NCBI GenBank assembly: GCA_009778785.1 | Contig: WRFN01000006.1 | Location: 1-64,000, forward strand | Length of the DNA stretch: 64,000 bases | Reading direction: 5' to 3' | DNA from: Betaproteobacteria bacterium | GTDB taxonomy: Bacteria > Pseudomonadota > Gammaproteobacteria > Burkholderiales > Casimicrobiaceae | Shown: positions 39,358-48,690 of the stretch, piece after piece | Layout of the letters: each line of letters starts with the position of its first letter | How positions within the stretch are numbered: position 1 is the first letter of the stretch | Made by a program: the position numbers and the translations under genes | The notes under the pieces: model-generated | The model's input: the letters and a program-made list of their open reading frames with translations, nothing else | Told to the model about the DNA's origin: nothing | The model's database searches: none

Positions 39358-40444
39358 TCCACCCTCTACGCCTGAGTCAGATAACGAAGATTCAGGCAAC
39401 GAAAATAAAGTTGCCACCCTCGCGGCGGTAACGCACAGCAGCCTTCACCACTGGCCGCACTGGATGTGGCCATTGCCTGGCATCGCATTGACTTTTGCGA
39501 TTGCAGTGATTGCCACGCTGTTGCGCTACATCCCCGGCGTGGCAACTTTCAGCTCGCTGATTCTGGCGATCATCATCGGCATCGCGTTTCACAACCTCGT
39601 GAAGACGCCGATAGTCTGCATCCCCGGCGTGAAGTTTTCGATGCGCTTTATTCTGCGCTTTGCCATCATTCTTTACGGCTTGCAACTGACGATCACCGAC
39701 ATCGCGTCGGTCGGCGTTCAAGGTTTTCTGGCCGTCTCATTTACGCTGGCGGCCACTTTCGTTTTCACCGTGTGGGTAGGACGATGGATGGGCGTCGAGC
39801 GCAAACTCGCCGAACTCGTCGGCGCCGGCACGGCGGTGTGCGGTGCGGCAGCGGTGGTTGCCACCAACACCGTGACGCAAGGTTCGGAAGAAGATGTCGC
39901 TTACGGCGTCGCCTGCGTCACCGTCTATGGCACCATCGCCATGTTTCTCTACCCGCTCTTGCCGCCGCTCCTGCATCTGGACGCGCGCGGCTTCGGCTTG
40001 TGGTCGGGCAGCTCGATTCACGAAGTCGCGCAAGTGGTTGCGACTTCCGTACAAAACGGGCCGGTTTCTGCCGAATTCGCGCTGATCTCCAAACTCACCC
40101 GCGTTGCGCTTCTCGCGCCGCTTGTGCTTTGCCTTGGCTTTCTGCGCTCGCGCGGAAACACCGACAGCAATCGCGCCTCAGCGCCGGTGCCCTGGTTCGT
40201 CTTCGGCTTTCTCGCGATGGTCGTTGTCAACAGCTTCGTCGCCATTCCCGCGCCGGTGAAATCGCCGCTCATCACCTATGCAACGCCCTTCCTTCTGGCG
40301 ATGGCAACGGCAGCGATGGGATTGGAAACCGACATCCGCAAATTGAAAGCAAAGGGCTTGAAACCGCTCCTGCTCGGCGGGCTGGCGTGGCTGTTCATCG
40401 CCGCGCTCGCCTTGACGCTGGTGTATACGGTGATGATGCGCTGA
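39344..40444 (+). CDS. YeiH/UPF0324 family putative sulfate exporter
   Basis: A membrane protein of 366 residues with about ten helices. GVATFSSLILAIIIGIAFHN, IPGVKFSMRFILRFAIILYGLQLT, ELVGAGTAVCGAAAVVATN and SSIHEVAQVVATS are hallmark segments of this family. It ends VMMR at 40444. The frame starts with a TTG at 39344 inside the previous gene's end; the true start may be later, for example the ATG at 39464, which would remove an acidic 40-residue leader. Substrate is uncertain. Confidence 0.85.
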   Translation: MADANPPSTPESDNEDSGNENKVATLAAVTHSSLHHWPHWMWPLPGIALTFAIAVIATLLRYIPGVATFSSLILAIIIGIAFHNLVKTPIVCIPGVKFSMRFILRFAIILYGLQLTITDIASVGVQGFLAVSFTLAATFVFTVWVGRWMGVERKLAELVGAGTAVCGAAAVVATNTVTQGSEEDVAYGVACVTVYGTIAMFLYPLLPPLLHLDARGFGLWSGSSIHEVAQVVATSVQNGPVSAEFALISKLTRVALLAPLVLCLGFLRSRGNTDSNRASAPVPWFVFGFLAMVVVNSFVAIPAPVKSPLITYATPFLLAMATAAMGLETDIRKLKAKGLKPLLLGGLAWLFIAALALTLVYTVMMR

Positions 40445-40466
40445 GGGCGCATTTGTGAAAACAGAT

Positions 40467-40537
40467 GTAGGGTGGTAAGCGCCGTGCCCACCAAATGAAA
40501 GGGGACGTGGCGCATTCCTTACTTTTGCCCACCCTAC
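40467..40537. repeat. GTAGGGTGG inverted repeat
   Basis: GTAGGGTGG (40467-40475) and CCACCCTAC (40529-40537) flank an interior containing GCCGTGCCCACC. Same outer arms as 8662-8720 and 41937-41973, so it belongs to a dispersed REP-like family. It separates the YeiH gene from the Sel1 gene. Confidence 0.6.
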
Positions 40538-40625
40538 GCTTTGCCGCCTTTGCTTTTATTCCCAACAAGTAAAAAGTCGGTATAAAATAGTAAAAAGCAT
40601 AGAATACTTCCGACATGAGTAAATC

Positions 40626-41939
40626 ATGAGCAACGAGTCCATTAGCCCCTTCTTGGGCGAGCGTGCCGTAGAATTCGGCTTGCAGAATATGACGCGCTAC
40701 CGCGAGGCCGCCGAGCAAGGCGACGACATCGCTCAAAACGAACTCGGTGTGATCTACGCGGAAGGTTGGGGCGTGGAGCAAGACGACGCGGAAGCTGTCG
40801 TCTGGTATCGCAAAGCCGCCAAACAAGGAAACGCCGACGCTCAAAACAATCTTGGCCGGATGTATCAGGATGGCCGCGGCGTTGCACAAGATGATGCGCA
40901 GGCGGTTGTCTGGTATCGCAAGGCCGCCGAGCAAGGAAACGCCGACGCACAGAACAGCCTCGGTTTGGCCTGCGCGAGAGGTGTGGGCGTTGTCTCCGAT
41001 AACACGGAGGCCGCCGATTGGTTTCGCCAAGCTGCCGAACAGAAAAATGCCAATGCACAAAACAATTTCGGCTTCATGCTCGCGGAAGGGCTGGGCGTTG
41101 AACAAGACGACGCCGAAGCGGTTGAGTGGTACTGCAAGGCCGCCGAACAAGGCAACGCTTACGCTCAAACCAACCTCGGCCTGATGTACGCGGAAGGTCG
41201 CGGCGTTGCGCAAGATCATGAACAAGCTGCTCACTGGTTCAACAAGGCCGCTGAACCGGGAAACGTCGCTCCTCAAAGCGATTTCGGTTTGATGCGCGCG
41301 CGGGGTTTCGGCGCCGCGCAAAATGCCTGGCGCGATGGCGACTTGTTGGTGTTGTGGCGGGATGGCGATTTCCCGCAGAATTTTTGCGCGCGATGCGGCG
41401 CTCCGACGGTCTCCCCCACACGGCGTTATCGGTTGAGTTGGGATGTTCGAGATCCGTTCGTCAAGTTTGGAAAGACCGTGTTTCTTCCTTCGCTTGCAAT
41501 ATCATTTTTCGCATTTGCGTTATGGTTGCACAGCCGAGAAATTGACATGGTATTGGTTGTAGTAGGGGGCTTGGCTCTTTCATTTGTTTTGGCGATGGTA
41601 CTGACTGCCGTAGTAAATGTAGCTGCCATAATATTTTTCCCGCCCCACTTCTCAGCTCATATCCCGCTCTGCGCCAAGCATCGGTGGTACTGGCAAATTG
41701 ACAGAGGGGTTTGGGTTGTGTTTCTCGTGATATGGATCGTGCTCATTGTTTTTAAATACCCAAAATTGGATTTGTTTATTGTGCTAATGAACTTACTAGT
41801 CGTATTTATACAACTGTTGCGCTCCTCTCAGGTTCCGATCACCGTCGCAAAAATCAACGAAAAATACGTTTGGATCAGCGGCTGCAATAAAATCATTTTA
41901 GCCCCTTTGCCTGAGTTCAAACAGAAACAGGAAATATAG
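40626..41939 (+). CDS. Sel1-repeat protein fused to a CxxC membrane domain
   Basis: A 437-residue protein. About residues 20-235 form six Sel1/TPR-like repeats (AEQG....AQ..LG..Y..G.GV.QD...A..W..KAA). A switch at DGDLLVLWRDGDFPQNFCARCGAP leads to a domain with one CxxC, three or four membrane helices (about 285-395), LCAKHRWY and a YVWISGCNKIIL...LPEF end. That second domain occurs alone in many bacteria as a small membrane protein, so this looks like a gene fusion. G+C drops visibly in the second half. Likely a protein-interaction scaffold anchored in the membrane. Confidence 0.8.
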   Translation: MSNESISPFLGERAVEFGLQNMTRYREAAEQGDDIAQNELGVIYAEGWGVEQDDAEAVVWYRKAAKQGNADAQNNLGRMYQDGRGVAQDDAQAVVWYRKAAEQGNADAQNSLGLACARGVGVVSDNTEAADWFRQAAEQKNANAQNNFGFMLAEGLGVEQDDAEAVEWYCKAAEQGNAYAQTNLGLMYAEGRGVAQDHEQAAHWFNKAAEPGNVAPQSDFGLMRARGFGAAQNAWRDGDLLVLWRDGDFPQNFCARCGAPTVSPTRRYRLSWDVRDPFVKFGKTVFLPSLAISFFAFALWLHSREIDMVLVVVGGLALSFVLAMVLTAVVNVAAIIFFPPHFSAHIPLCAKHRWYWQIDRGVWVVFLVIWIVLIVFKYPKLDLFIVLMNLLVVFIQLLRSSQVPITVAKINEKYVWISGCNKIILAPLPEFKQKQEI

Positions 41940-41973
41940 GGTGGGCGAGGAGCGAAGCAACGTGCCCACCCTA
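41937..41973. terminator. Bidirectional terminator between convergent genes
   Basis: TAGGGTGGGC (41937-41946) and GCCCACCCTA (41964-41973), 10 perfect pairs with a 17-base loop, between the Sel1 gene (plus) and the oxidoreductase (minus). Same family as 40467-40537. Stop function is inferred from position. Confidence 0.5.
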
Positions 41974-41998
41974 CACCTGCTAATGCCCGTCAAACTGT

Positions 41999-44900
41999 TT
42001 ACAACAAGACCTTTTCGATTCCGTCTTTCGTGACTTTTTTCACGTAGTCGCGCATCCATTGTTCGCCGAGCAAATGGCGCGCCAGCTCGACGACGATGTA
42101 GTCGGCTTTGGTTTTCGCGTCGCGGTTGTAGCGCGACAAGCCTTGCAAGCAGGACGGGCACGAGGTCAATACTTTGACCCATCCTTCAAAGTCATCGAAG
42201 CGCACTTTTGCCGCGTCTTTGCGCAATTCTTCTTCCTTGCGGAAGCGCACTTGCGTGGAGACTTCGGGGCGCGTGACTGCCAGCGTTCCCGATTCGCCGC
42301 AGCAGCGATCGTTCAAAATCACGCCGTCGCCCACCAGTCCGCGCACGACGTTCATCGGTTTGTACGCTTTCATCGGCGAATGGCAGGGGTCGTGAAAAAT
42401 GTAGCGCGTGTCTTCGACGCCTTCGAGTCGTACGCCTTTTTCGTACAGGTATTCGTGAATATCGAGAATGCGGCTGCCCGGAAAAATCTGATCGAAGTGA
42501 TAGTGTTGCAATTCGTGCAGACAAGTGCCGCACGACACCAGCACGGTTTTGATGTCGAGGTAGTTCAGCGTCGTCGCCATCCGGTGAAAGAGGACGCGGT
42601 TGCGCGTGACCATCGCCTGCCCTTTGTCTTCGTCGCCGGAAGCGATTTGCGGATAGCCGCAACACAAATAACCGGGCGGCAGCACGCAGGAGACGCCGAG
42701 ATCGTAGAGCATCGCTTGCGTCGCCAGCGCGGTTTGCGAGAACAAACGCTCGGAGCCGCAGCCGGGAAAATAAAACACGGTTTCCGTTTCACCGTTGGCG
42801 CGACGCGGATCGCGGAGGATCGGCACGACAGTGTGATCTTCAATACCGAGCTTGGCGCGCGACGTGCGCAGCGGCACACGGCCGGGCATTGGTTTGTTGA
42901 TGAAGTGAATGACTTGCTCTTTGAGCGGCGGTCTGCCGACAGTTGCCGGCGGACGGCTGGTTTGTCGTTGCGGCAAACCGGCGCGACGCGCCAGCAGGTT
43001 GGCGGTGCGTTGCAACCGATAGCCCAGATCGATTACGAAAAACTTGAAGGTCTTGATCGCCAGCGGTTTGTAAAAATTGAGGAACATCATTCCCAGCGCC
43101 GAACCTGGATTGAACGGTTTTTTCTTTTCGCGACGCAGGAAGTTGCGCATGGCGATCGAGACGTTGCCGAAGTCGATGTCCACTGGGCAGGGGTTCAAGC
43201 ATTTGTGGCAAGTGGTACAGTGTGTCGCCACGTCCCATGTCTCGTCGAAGTGACGCAACGAAACGCCGCGCCGCGTTTGTTCTTCGTAGAGAAACGCTTC
43301 AATCAGCAGCGATACGCCCAAAATTTTGTTGCGCGGCGAGTAAAGAAGATTGGCGCGCGGCACATGAGTCGAGCACACGGGCTTGCATTTGCCGCAACGC
43401 AAACAATCCTTGATGGCGCGAGCGATGGTGCCAACGTCGCTTTGTTCAAGGATCAAACTTTCGTGACCGATCAGCGAGAAGCTCGGCGTGTAAGCGTTGG
43501 ACAAATCGGCGGGAAGATCGTCAGAGCGCAACAACTTGCCGGCATTGAAGCGACCGTTCGGATCGATCCGCGCTTTGTAATCGGCAAACGGTTTCAGCGC
43601 TTCGTCGCTCATGAATTCGAGCTTGGTGATGCCGATGCCGTGCTCGCCGGAAATCACGCCGCCCAGCGCTTTGGCCAGCGCGATGATGCGCGCGACGGCG
43701 GCGTAGCCCTGTTGCAGCATTTCGTAATCGTCGGAATTGACGGGGATGTTGGTGTGCACGTTGCCATCGCCCGCGTGCATGTGCAACGCGATGAAAACGC
43801 GGCTGCGCAACACTTTCGCGTGTATCTCTTTGCAGCGCGCGGTCAGCGGCGCCAGCATCAATCCCGAAAAAAGGTCTTGCAAGGGATTGCGCAGTTCCTT
43901 TTTCCACGAAGCGATTTCGGAATGGTCCTGCAAGGCGCGGAAAGTTTCGTCCAGCCGGTCGGACAAGTCCTGCCAGCGGTCGCGCACTTGTTTGACCAGC
44001 AAACGCGCTTCGCCGAGTTTTTCTTCGAGCAGCGCTTCAGGCGGCTTCAATTCGGTGCGGTCGCTGAAAATCTGCGGCAGCAACGGATCATCGAAAAAAG
44101 TCAGCAGCGTATCGCACAGTTTGAGTTTGTTGTACAGCGAGTATTCGATATTGATGCGCTCGACGCCATCAGTGTAATCACCGAGCCGTTCGAGCGGAAT
44201 CACCACGTCTTCGTTGAGCTTGAAGGCGTTGGTGTGTTTGGAAATCGCCGCCGTGCGCGAACGCTCGACCCAGAAGCGATGACGCTCTTCCGCGCTGATG
44301 GCGATGAACGCTTCGCCGCCGCGCGCCTGCGCGATGCGCACGACTTCTTCGGCCACTTGCGACACGCTCTCATTTTCGTCGCCGACGATATCGCCGATCA
44401 ACACCATCGTCGGGCGACTGCGATTCGCCGCTTTCGTCGCGTACTTCACCGCCTTGGTGTAGCGCTCGTCCATGTGCTCCAGCCCGGCGAGTTGCACGCC
44501 GAGCGGTTTCGTGTCGAGATAGCGTTTTATTTCGACGATGGCCGGCGTTGAATGTTGCGCCAGTCCGAAAAATTCGAGGCAAACTGTTTGCGTGACCGGC
44601 GGCATGGTGTGCAGAATGAAACGCGCCGAAGTAATGATGCCGTCGCAACCTTCTTTCTGAACACCAGGCAGGCCATGCAGATATTTGTCGGTCACATCCT
44701 TGCCCAGCCCCGGTTTGCGAAAAGCGCTGCCGGGAATGCAAAGTGTTTCGCTGCGTTGAATCGTTTTACCGCCAGGGTTGTACCAGTTCAATTCAAACAT
44801 GGCCACTTCGGCATCGTGAATCTTGCTCAGGTTGTGATCCATGCGGATCACTTCCAGCCATTGCGCGTCGGGCGTGACCATGCGCCACGACGCCAGATTG

Positions 44901-45850
44901 TCGAGCGTCGTTCCCCACAATACCGCTTTTTTGCCGCCCGCGTTCATCGCGATGTTGCCGCCGATACAGGAAGCGTCGGCGGAAGTTGGATCGACGGCAA
45001 ACACCAACCCCGCCGCCGCCGCCGCGTTCATCACTTTGCGCGTGACCGCCCCGGCGCCGACGGCAAACGTCGGCGTTGCTTCGAGATGCCCCGGCAACAC
45101 CACGTCTTCAACGTCCGACAAGTAATCGAGTTTTTCGGTGTTGATCACTACCGCGTTCGTCGTCAGCGGAATGCCGCTGCCGGTGTAGCCGGTGCCGCCG
45201 CTGCGCGGAATGATCGTCAGCCCCAGTTTGATGCAACCGTGCACCAGACCGCGAATTTCTTCCTCGTTGTCGGGATACAGCACGGCAATCGGATACTCGA
45301 CGCGCCAGTCGGTGGCATCGGTGACGTGCGCGGCGCGCGCCAAGCCGTCGAACGCGATGTTGTCCTTGTGCGTGTAGCGCGACAACACGCGCACGATACG
45401 CCGTCGCATTTCGTAGGTCTTCGGAAACCAGTTGGCGAAATCGTCCACCGCGCCGCGCGCCGCATCCACCAGCAGCGCCACTTTCTCGGCACGCTCCGGC
45501 GCTTCGGGCAGATTCGATTGTCGCCGCGCTTCGATCTCGCGCAAACGATGGTGCATCGCTTCGACCAGCATCGCCCGCCGCTTCGGATTGTCGAGCAAAT
45601 CGTCTTGCAAATACGGATTGCGACACACCACCCAAATATCACCCAACACTTCAAACAACATCCGCGCCGAGCGGCCGGTGCGCCGTTCCAACCGCAATTG
45701 ATCGAGAATATCCCACATCGGCGCGCCGAGCAGACGGATGACGATTTCACGATCCGACAGCGACGTGTAGTTGTACGGAATCTCGCGCAGCCGGGGCGTT
45801 CCCGGCGGCGGCGCTTCTTGAGGCGGGGTGGTGTGCAAGGGGTCAGTCAT
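41999..45850 (-). CDS. FAD/Fe-S oxidoreductase with DUF3683 (GlcD-GlpC type fusion)
   Basis: A 1283-residue fusion. DUF3683 occupies the first 170 residues; then an FAD-binding PCMH domain ([17 protein letters not shown]) and FAD oxidase C-domain ([35 protein letters not shown]). Two 4Fe-4S motifs follow ([31 protein letters not shown]), and two CCG domains near the end (GCGSERLF...[20 protein letters not shown]). This suits a membrane-associated dehydrogenase for a 2-hydroxy acid such as D-lactate or glycolate. The start MTDPLHTT at 45850 is favoured over 45973. Confidence 0.92.
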   Translation of the reverse strand: MTDPLHTTPPQEAPPPGTPRLREIPYNYTSLSDREIVIRLLGAPMWDILDQLRLERRTGRSARMLFEVLGDIWVVCRNPYLQDDLLDNPKRRAMLVEAMHHRLREIEARRQSNLPEAPERAEKVALLVDAARGAVDDFANWFPKTYEMRRRIVRVLSRYTHKDNIAFDGLARAAHVTDATDWRVEYPIAVLYPDNEEEIRGLVHGCIKLGLTIIPRSGGTGYTGSGIPLTTNAVVINTEKLDYLSDVEDVVLPGHLEATPTFAVGAGAVTRKVMNAAAAAGLVFAVDPTSADASCIGGNIAMNAGGKKAVLWGTTLDNLASWRMVTPDAQWLEVIRMDHNLSKIHDAEVAMFELNWYNPGGKTIQRSETLCIPGSAFRKPGLGKDVTDKYLHGLPGVQKEGCDGIITSARFILHTMPPVTQTVCLEFFGLAQHSTPAIVEIKRYLDTKPLGVQLAGLEHMDERYTKAVKYATKAANRSRPTMVLIGDIVGDENESVSQVAEEVVRIAQARGGEAFIAISAEERHRFWVERSRTAAISKHTNAFKLNEDVVIPLERLGDYTDGVERINIEYSLYNKLKLCDTLLTFFDDPLLPQIFSDRTELKPPEALLEEKLGEARLLVKQVRDRWQDLSDRLDETFRALQDHSEIASWKKELRNPLQDLFSGLMLAPLTARCKEIHAKVLRSRVFIALHMHAGDGNVHTNIPVNSDDYEMLQQGYAAVARIIALAKALGGVISGEHGIGITKLEFMSDEALKPFADYKARIDPNGRFNAGKLLRSDDLPADLSNAYTPSFSLIGHESLILEQSDVGTIARAIKDCLRCGKCKPVCSTHVPRANLLYSPRNKILGVSLLIEAFLYEEQTRRGVSLRHFDETWDVATHCTTCHKCLNPCPVDIDFGNVSIAMRNFLRREKKKPFNPGSALGMMFLNFYKPLAIKTFKFFVIDLGYRLQRTANLLARRAGLPQRQTSRPPATVGRPPLKEQVIHFINKPMPGRVPLRTSRAKLGIEDHTVVPILRDPRRANGETETVFYFPGCGSERLFSQTALATQAMLYDLGVSCVLPPGYLCCGYPQIASGDEDKGQAMVTRNRVLFHRMATTLNYLDIKTVLVSCGTCLHELQHYHFDQIFPGSRILDIHEYLYEKGVRLEGVEDTRYIFHDPCHSPMKAYKPMNVVRGLVGDGVILNDRCCGESGTLAVTRPEVSTQVRFRKEEELRKDAAKVRFDDFEGWVKVLTSCPSCLQGLSRYNRDAKTKADYIVVELARHLLGEQWMRDYVKKVTKDGIEKVLL

Positions 45851-45975
45851 GATACATGAATCTGTTGCGGAACTGATTATTTTACCGCAGGTATGCGCCT
45901 TATGCTTTCGGTTTGCATTTTTTGTCCGGCAAGGCGGTTTTCGGGTATGCTTACCTGTCTTTTTTGAGAGCAACT

Positions 45976-46368
45976 ATGCGAATTTTACACACGATGCTGC
46001 GCACCGGCGATCTGGCGCGGTCGCAAGCGTTTTACACCGAAGTGCTGGGCATGCGCGTTCTGCGCACCGTGGATCGCCCCGCGCAAAAATACACGCTGGT
46101 CTATCTGGGTTACGGCGATGAAGCCGTCGAGGCCGTGCTGGAGCTGACGTACAACTACGACACCGACCGTTACGATCTCGGCAACGCTTATGGGCACATC
46201 GCCATTGAAGTGGACAACGCCAAGGCCGCTTGCGACGCCGCGCGCCAACGCGGCGCAAAAGTCGTGCGCGAAGCGGGCCCGGTGATGGGCGGCCAAACGA
46301 TTATCGCGTTTCTCGAAGACCCCGACGGCTACAAAGTCGAACTCATCGAGCGCGGCTCGCCGTACTGA
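45976..46368 (+). CDS. gloA: Lactoylglutathione lyase (glyoxalase I)
   Basis: A 130-residue vicinal-oxygen-chelate enzyme that turns the methylglyoxal-glutathione hemithioacetal into S-D-lactoylglutathione. [20 protein letters not shown] holds metal ligand H5; [27 protein letters not shown] gives the glutamate and H ligands; [15 protein letters not shown] the last glutamate, as in the Ni-dependent bacterial form. The start is preceded by GAGAGCAACT. Head to head with the oxidoreductase, which might use its D-lactate product (inference). Confidence 0.94.
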   Translation: MRILHTMLRTGDLARSQAFYTEVLGMRVLRTVDRPAQKYTLVYLGYGDEAVEAVLELTYNYDTDRYDLGNAYGHIAIEVDNAKAACDAARQRGAKVVREAGPVMGGQTIIAFLEDPDGYKVELIERGSPY

Positions 46369-46383
46369 TATTTTGCGCAAGCA

Positions 46384-46409
46384 CAGGGGCGCTTTGCGAA
46401 GCGCCCCTG
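46384..46409. terminator. Hairpin between convergent gloA and putP
   Basis: CAGGGGCGCTT-TGCG-AAGCGCCCCTG, a perfect 11-bp stem. Its core resembles GCTTCGCGAAGCGCCC at 52501-52516 and 56634-56649, so it also belongs to a short dispersed palindrome family. Confidence 0.6.
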
Positions 46410-46415
46410 CGAAAA

Positions 46416-47903
46416 TCACGCCTTTTTCATTGCGTCTTCGACTTTCTCGAATGTCGCTTTCATGCTTTCCGTCGGTGTTTTGCCGAACAGGCTGAACACA
46501 ACGATGGCGAGTGCGCACAGAATAAAGCCCGGCACGATTTCATACAATCCAAAGTAACCGCCCTGCTTCCAGACGATCACGGTGATGGCGCCGACCAGCA
46601 TTCCGGCGAGCGCGCCATTGCGCGTCATCCGTCGCCAGAAAAGCGAAATCAGAATCACCGGCCCGAACGCGGCGCCGAAGCCCGCCCACGCATAGCTCAC
46701 CATTTTCAGCACGCGACTGTCGGGATCGCTGGCGAGCCAGATGGCGACGAGCGCAACAGCGAGCACCATCAAGCGACCGATGTTGACCAGTTCGCGCGAT
46801 GAGGCGTTGCGCCGCAGGAACACGCGGTAAATGTCGCCGGTCAACGCCGACGAGCACACCAGCAACTGACACGACAGCGTGCTCATCACCGCCGCCAGAA
46901 TCGCCGCCAGCAACATCCCGGCGATCCACGGATTGAACAGCAGCAGCGACAGCGAAATGAATACGGTTTCGGGATTGCCCTTCACCATCGTTGCCTGCTC
47001 AGGATGAAGCTGAAAATAAGCGATGCCGAAAAAGCCGACGGCCACCGCGCCGGCCAAACACAAAATCATCCACGTCATGCCGATGCGCCGTGCCGGTTTG
47101 ATCTCGGCCAGCGAGCGCGCCGCCATGAAGCGCACCAGAATGTGCGGCTGCCCGAAATAACCCAAGCCCCACGCCATCAGCGAGATAATGGCTATCGCGT
47201 CGAGGTTGCGCAGCATGTCGGTGTACAACGGATTGATGCTATGAATCAACTCGACGCTGGGCGTCACCCCGTTGCCCGCCGCAATCACCATCACCGGCGC
47301 CAGCAACAACGCGGTAATCATCAGCGACGCTTGCACCGTGTCCGTCCAACTCACTGCCAGAAAACCGCCGATCAGCACATAACTAATCGTTGCCGCCGCA
47401 GAAACCCAGATCGCCGTTTGATACGACAAGCCAAACATGTTTTCAAACAAGCGCGCGCCAGCCACCACGCCCGACGCGCAGTACAAGGTGAAAAACACCA
47501 GAATCACCAGCGCCGAAAACAAACGCAGCATGTGCGTTTTGTCCTCGAAGCGGTTGGCCAGATAATCCGGCAGCGTCAGCGCGTTGCCCGACATCTCCGT
47601 AAAAACCCGCAGCCGTCCGGCCACCCAGCGCCAGTTACACCAAGCGCCAATGATCAGCCCGATGGCAATCCACGATTCGGAAACGCCGGAGAGAAAAACC
47701 GCGCCCGGCAAACCCATCAACAACCAGCCGCTCATGTCGGACGCGCCCGCCGACAACGCCGTTACCAACGCGCCCAACCGCCGCCCACCCAGAATGTAAT
47801 CGGACAGATTGTTGGTCTGCCACCAACCCATGAAGCCCAGCACCAGCATCGCGACAATGTAGATAAAAAATGTCACGACGATTTGCGAATCGACGGTAAC
47901 CAT
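46416..47903 (-). CDS. putP: Sodium/proline symporter
   Basis: A 495-residue member of the sodium:solute symporter family with about 13 helices. Diagnostic parts are SDYILGGRRLGALVTALSAGASDMSGWLLMGLPG, EWI-like SESWIAIGLIIGAWCNW, the SQLLVCSSALTGDIYR block and YAWAGFGAAFGPVILISLFW. It imports proline with Na+. AAGGGTTCAC precedes the ATG at 47903; the open frame upstream is not protein-like. No putA is adjacent. Confidence 0.93.
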   Translation of the reverse strand: MVTVDSQIVVTFFIYIVAMLVLGFMGWWQTNNLSDYILGGRRLGALVTALSAGASDMSGWLLMGLPGAVFLSGVSESWIAIGLIIGAWCNWRWVAGRLRVFTEMSGNALTLPDYLANRFEDKTHMLRLFSALVILVFFTLYCASGVVAGARLFENMFGLSYQTAIWVSAAATISYVLIGGFLAVSWTDTVQASLMITALLLAPVMVIAAGNGVTPSVELIHSINPLYTDMLRNLDAIAIISLMAWGLGYFGQPHILVRFMAARSLAEIKPARRIGMTWMILCLAGAVAVGFFGIAYFQLHPEQATMVKGNPETVFISLSLLLFNPWIAGMLLAAILAAVMSTLSCQLLVCSSALTGDIYRVFLRRNASSRELVNIGRLMVLAVALVAIWLASDPDSRVLKMVSYAWAGFGAAFGPVILISLFWRRMTRNGALAGMLVGAITVIVWKQGGYFGLYEIVPGFILCALAIVVFSLFGKTPTESMKATFEKVEDAMKKA

Positions 47904-48004
47904 GTGAACCCTTGAAAAAGTGCGCCGCGCGGGGGCGGCAAAGGCGTAAGCGTAACAGAAGACGCGACGGTTCTCCAATGACAGCGATAACGACCAAGGG
48001 AAAT

Positions 48005-48019
48005 CCCCTTTGAAAGGGG
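48005..48019 (-). terminator. Weak hairpin after the BioC-like gene
   Basis: CCCCTTTGAAAGGGG, a perfect 15-base palindrome 20 bases past the BioC-like stop. Only a short run of T follows on the minus strand, so stop function is tentative. Confidence 0.35.
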
Positions 48020-48037
48020 CTTATAGGGGGAAAAACG

Positions 48038-48676
48038 CTACCGCTGAAACCGCATCGCCTTCCAGGCCACAGGCGACGCATTCCAGGCGACGCCGTAGAT
48101 AACATCGAACGGCACGGCCACGGCGCCGTCGGCGGCGGTCAGCAAGCGCGCGGCGGCTTCGGCGCAAGCGCCGGCGTCGAACCAGCCGTCCCGCGCCAGT
48201 TCGGCGAGCGCGTCCGCTGCCGTGGCGTAGGTGAAGGTCAAGGTTTCGCGGTCGAGCACAGGACGGGTCAATCCGGCGGCCACCAGCGCATCGCCCAGAT
48301 CGACCAGCGTCGGCCAAGAGGCGAAGGCGTGCGGCGTCGTTGCCGATGAACACAACGCTTGCAACGGCAACAAAGTTTGCGGCCCCAGCGTGGCGAAGAA
48401 AAACACGCCGTCGTTCGCCAGCGCGTTTTTGATGTCGCCAAATATCGCGGCCGTATAGGGCGCGAAGGTTGCGCCCGTCGCGGGCGCACCCCAAATCAGA
48501 TCGGCGTCGGCGCCAGCTCCTATTTTCACCCACGTTGCTTCGGGGTACTGCCGTCGCAGCGCGGCGGGCACATTCTCAGCGCCTAAACAAACCGCGCGGC
48601 GCGGCGGCGTCAAATTCAGCGTTGACAACCGCTCCAGCAACACCGGCACGATTTCGTCGGCCAGTGCGCCGGACAT
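48038..48676 (-). CDS. BioC-like degenerate methyltransferase
   Basis: A 212-residue protein aligned by eye with the C-terminal two thirds of malonyl-ACP methyltransferase BioC: ALANDGVFFFATLGPQTLLPLQAL, then SWPTLVDLGDALVAAGLTRPVLDRETLTFTYATAADAL. The S-adenosylmethionine loop (normally DLGCGTG) is replaced by AVCLGAENVPAALRR, and the usual N-terminus is missing. It may be inactive or act on another ligand. It follows the DUF4139 gene by 14 bases; no other bio genes are near. Confidence 0.65.
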   Translation of the reverse strand: MSGALADEIVPVLLERLSTLNLTPPRRAVCLGAENVPAALRRQYPEATWVKIGAGADADLIWGAPATGATFAPYTAAIFGDIKNALANDGVFFFATLGPQTLLPLQALCSSATTPHAFASWPTLVDLGDALVAAGLTRPVLDRETLTFTYATAADALAELARDGWFDAGACAEAAARLLTAADGAVAVPFDVIYGVAWNASPVAWKAMRFQR

Positions 48677-48690
48677 TTCGGAAGGCGCTG

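Noticed and set aside
42059-44551. 830-residue plus ORF over the FAD/Fe-S oxidoreductase
   Set aside because: Antisense shadow; Phe/Arg/Gln-rich without domains, opposite to clear Fe-S and FAD motifs.
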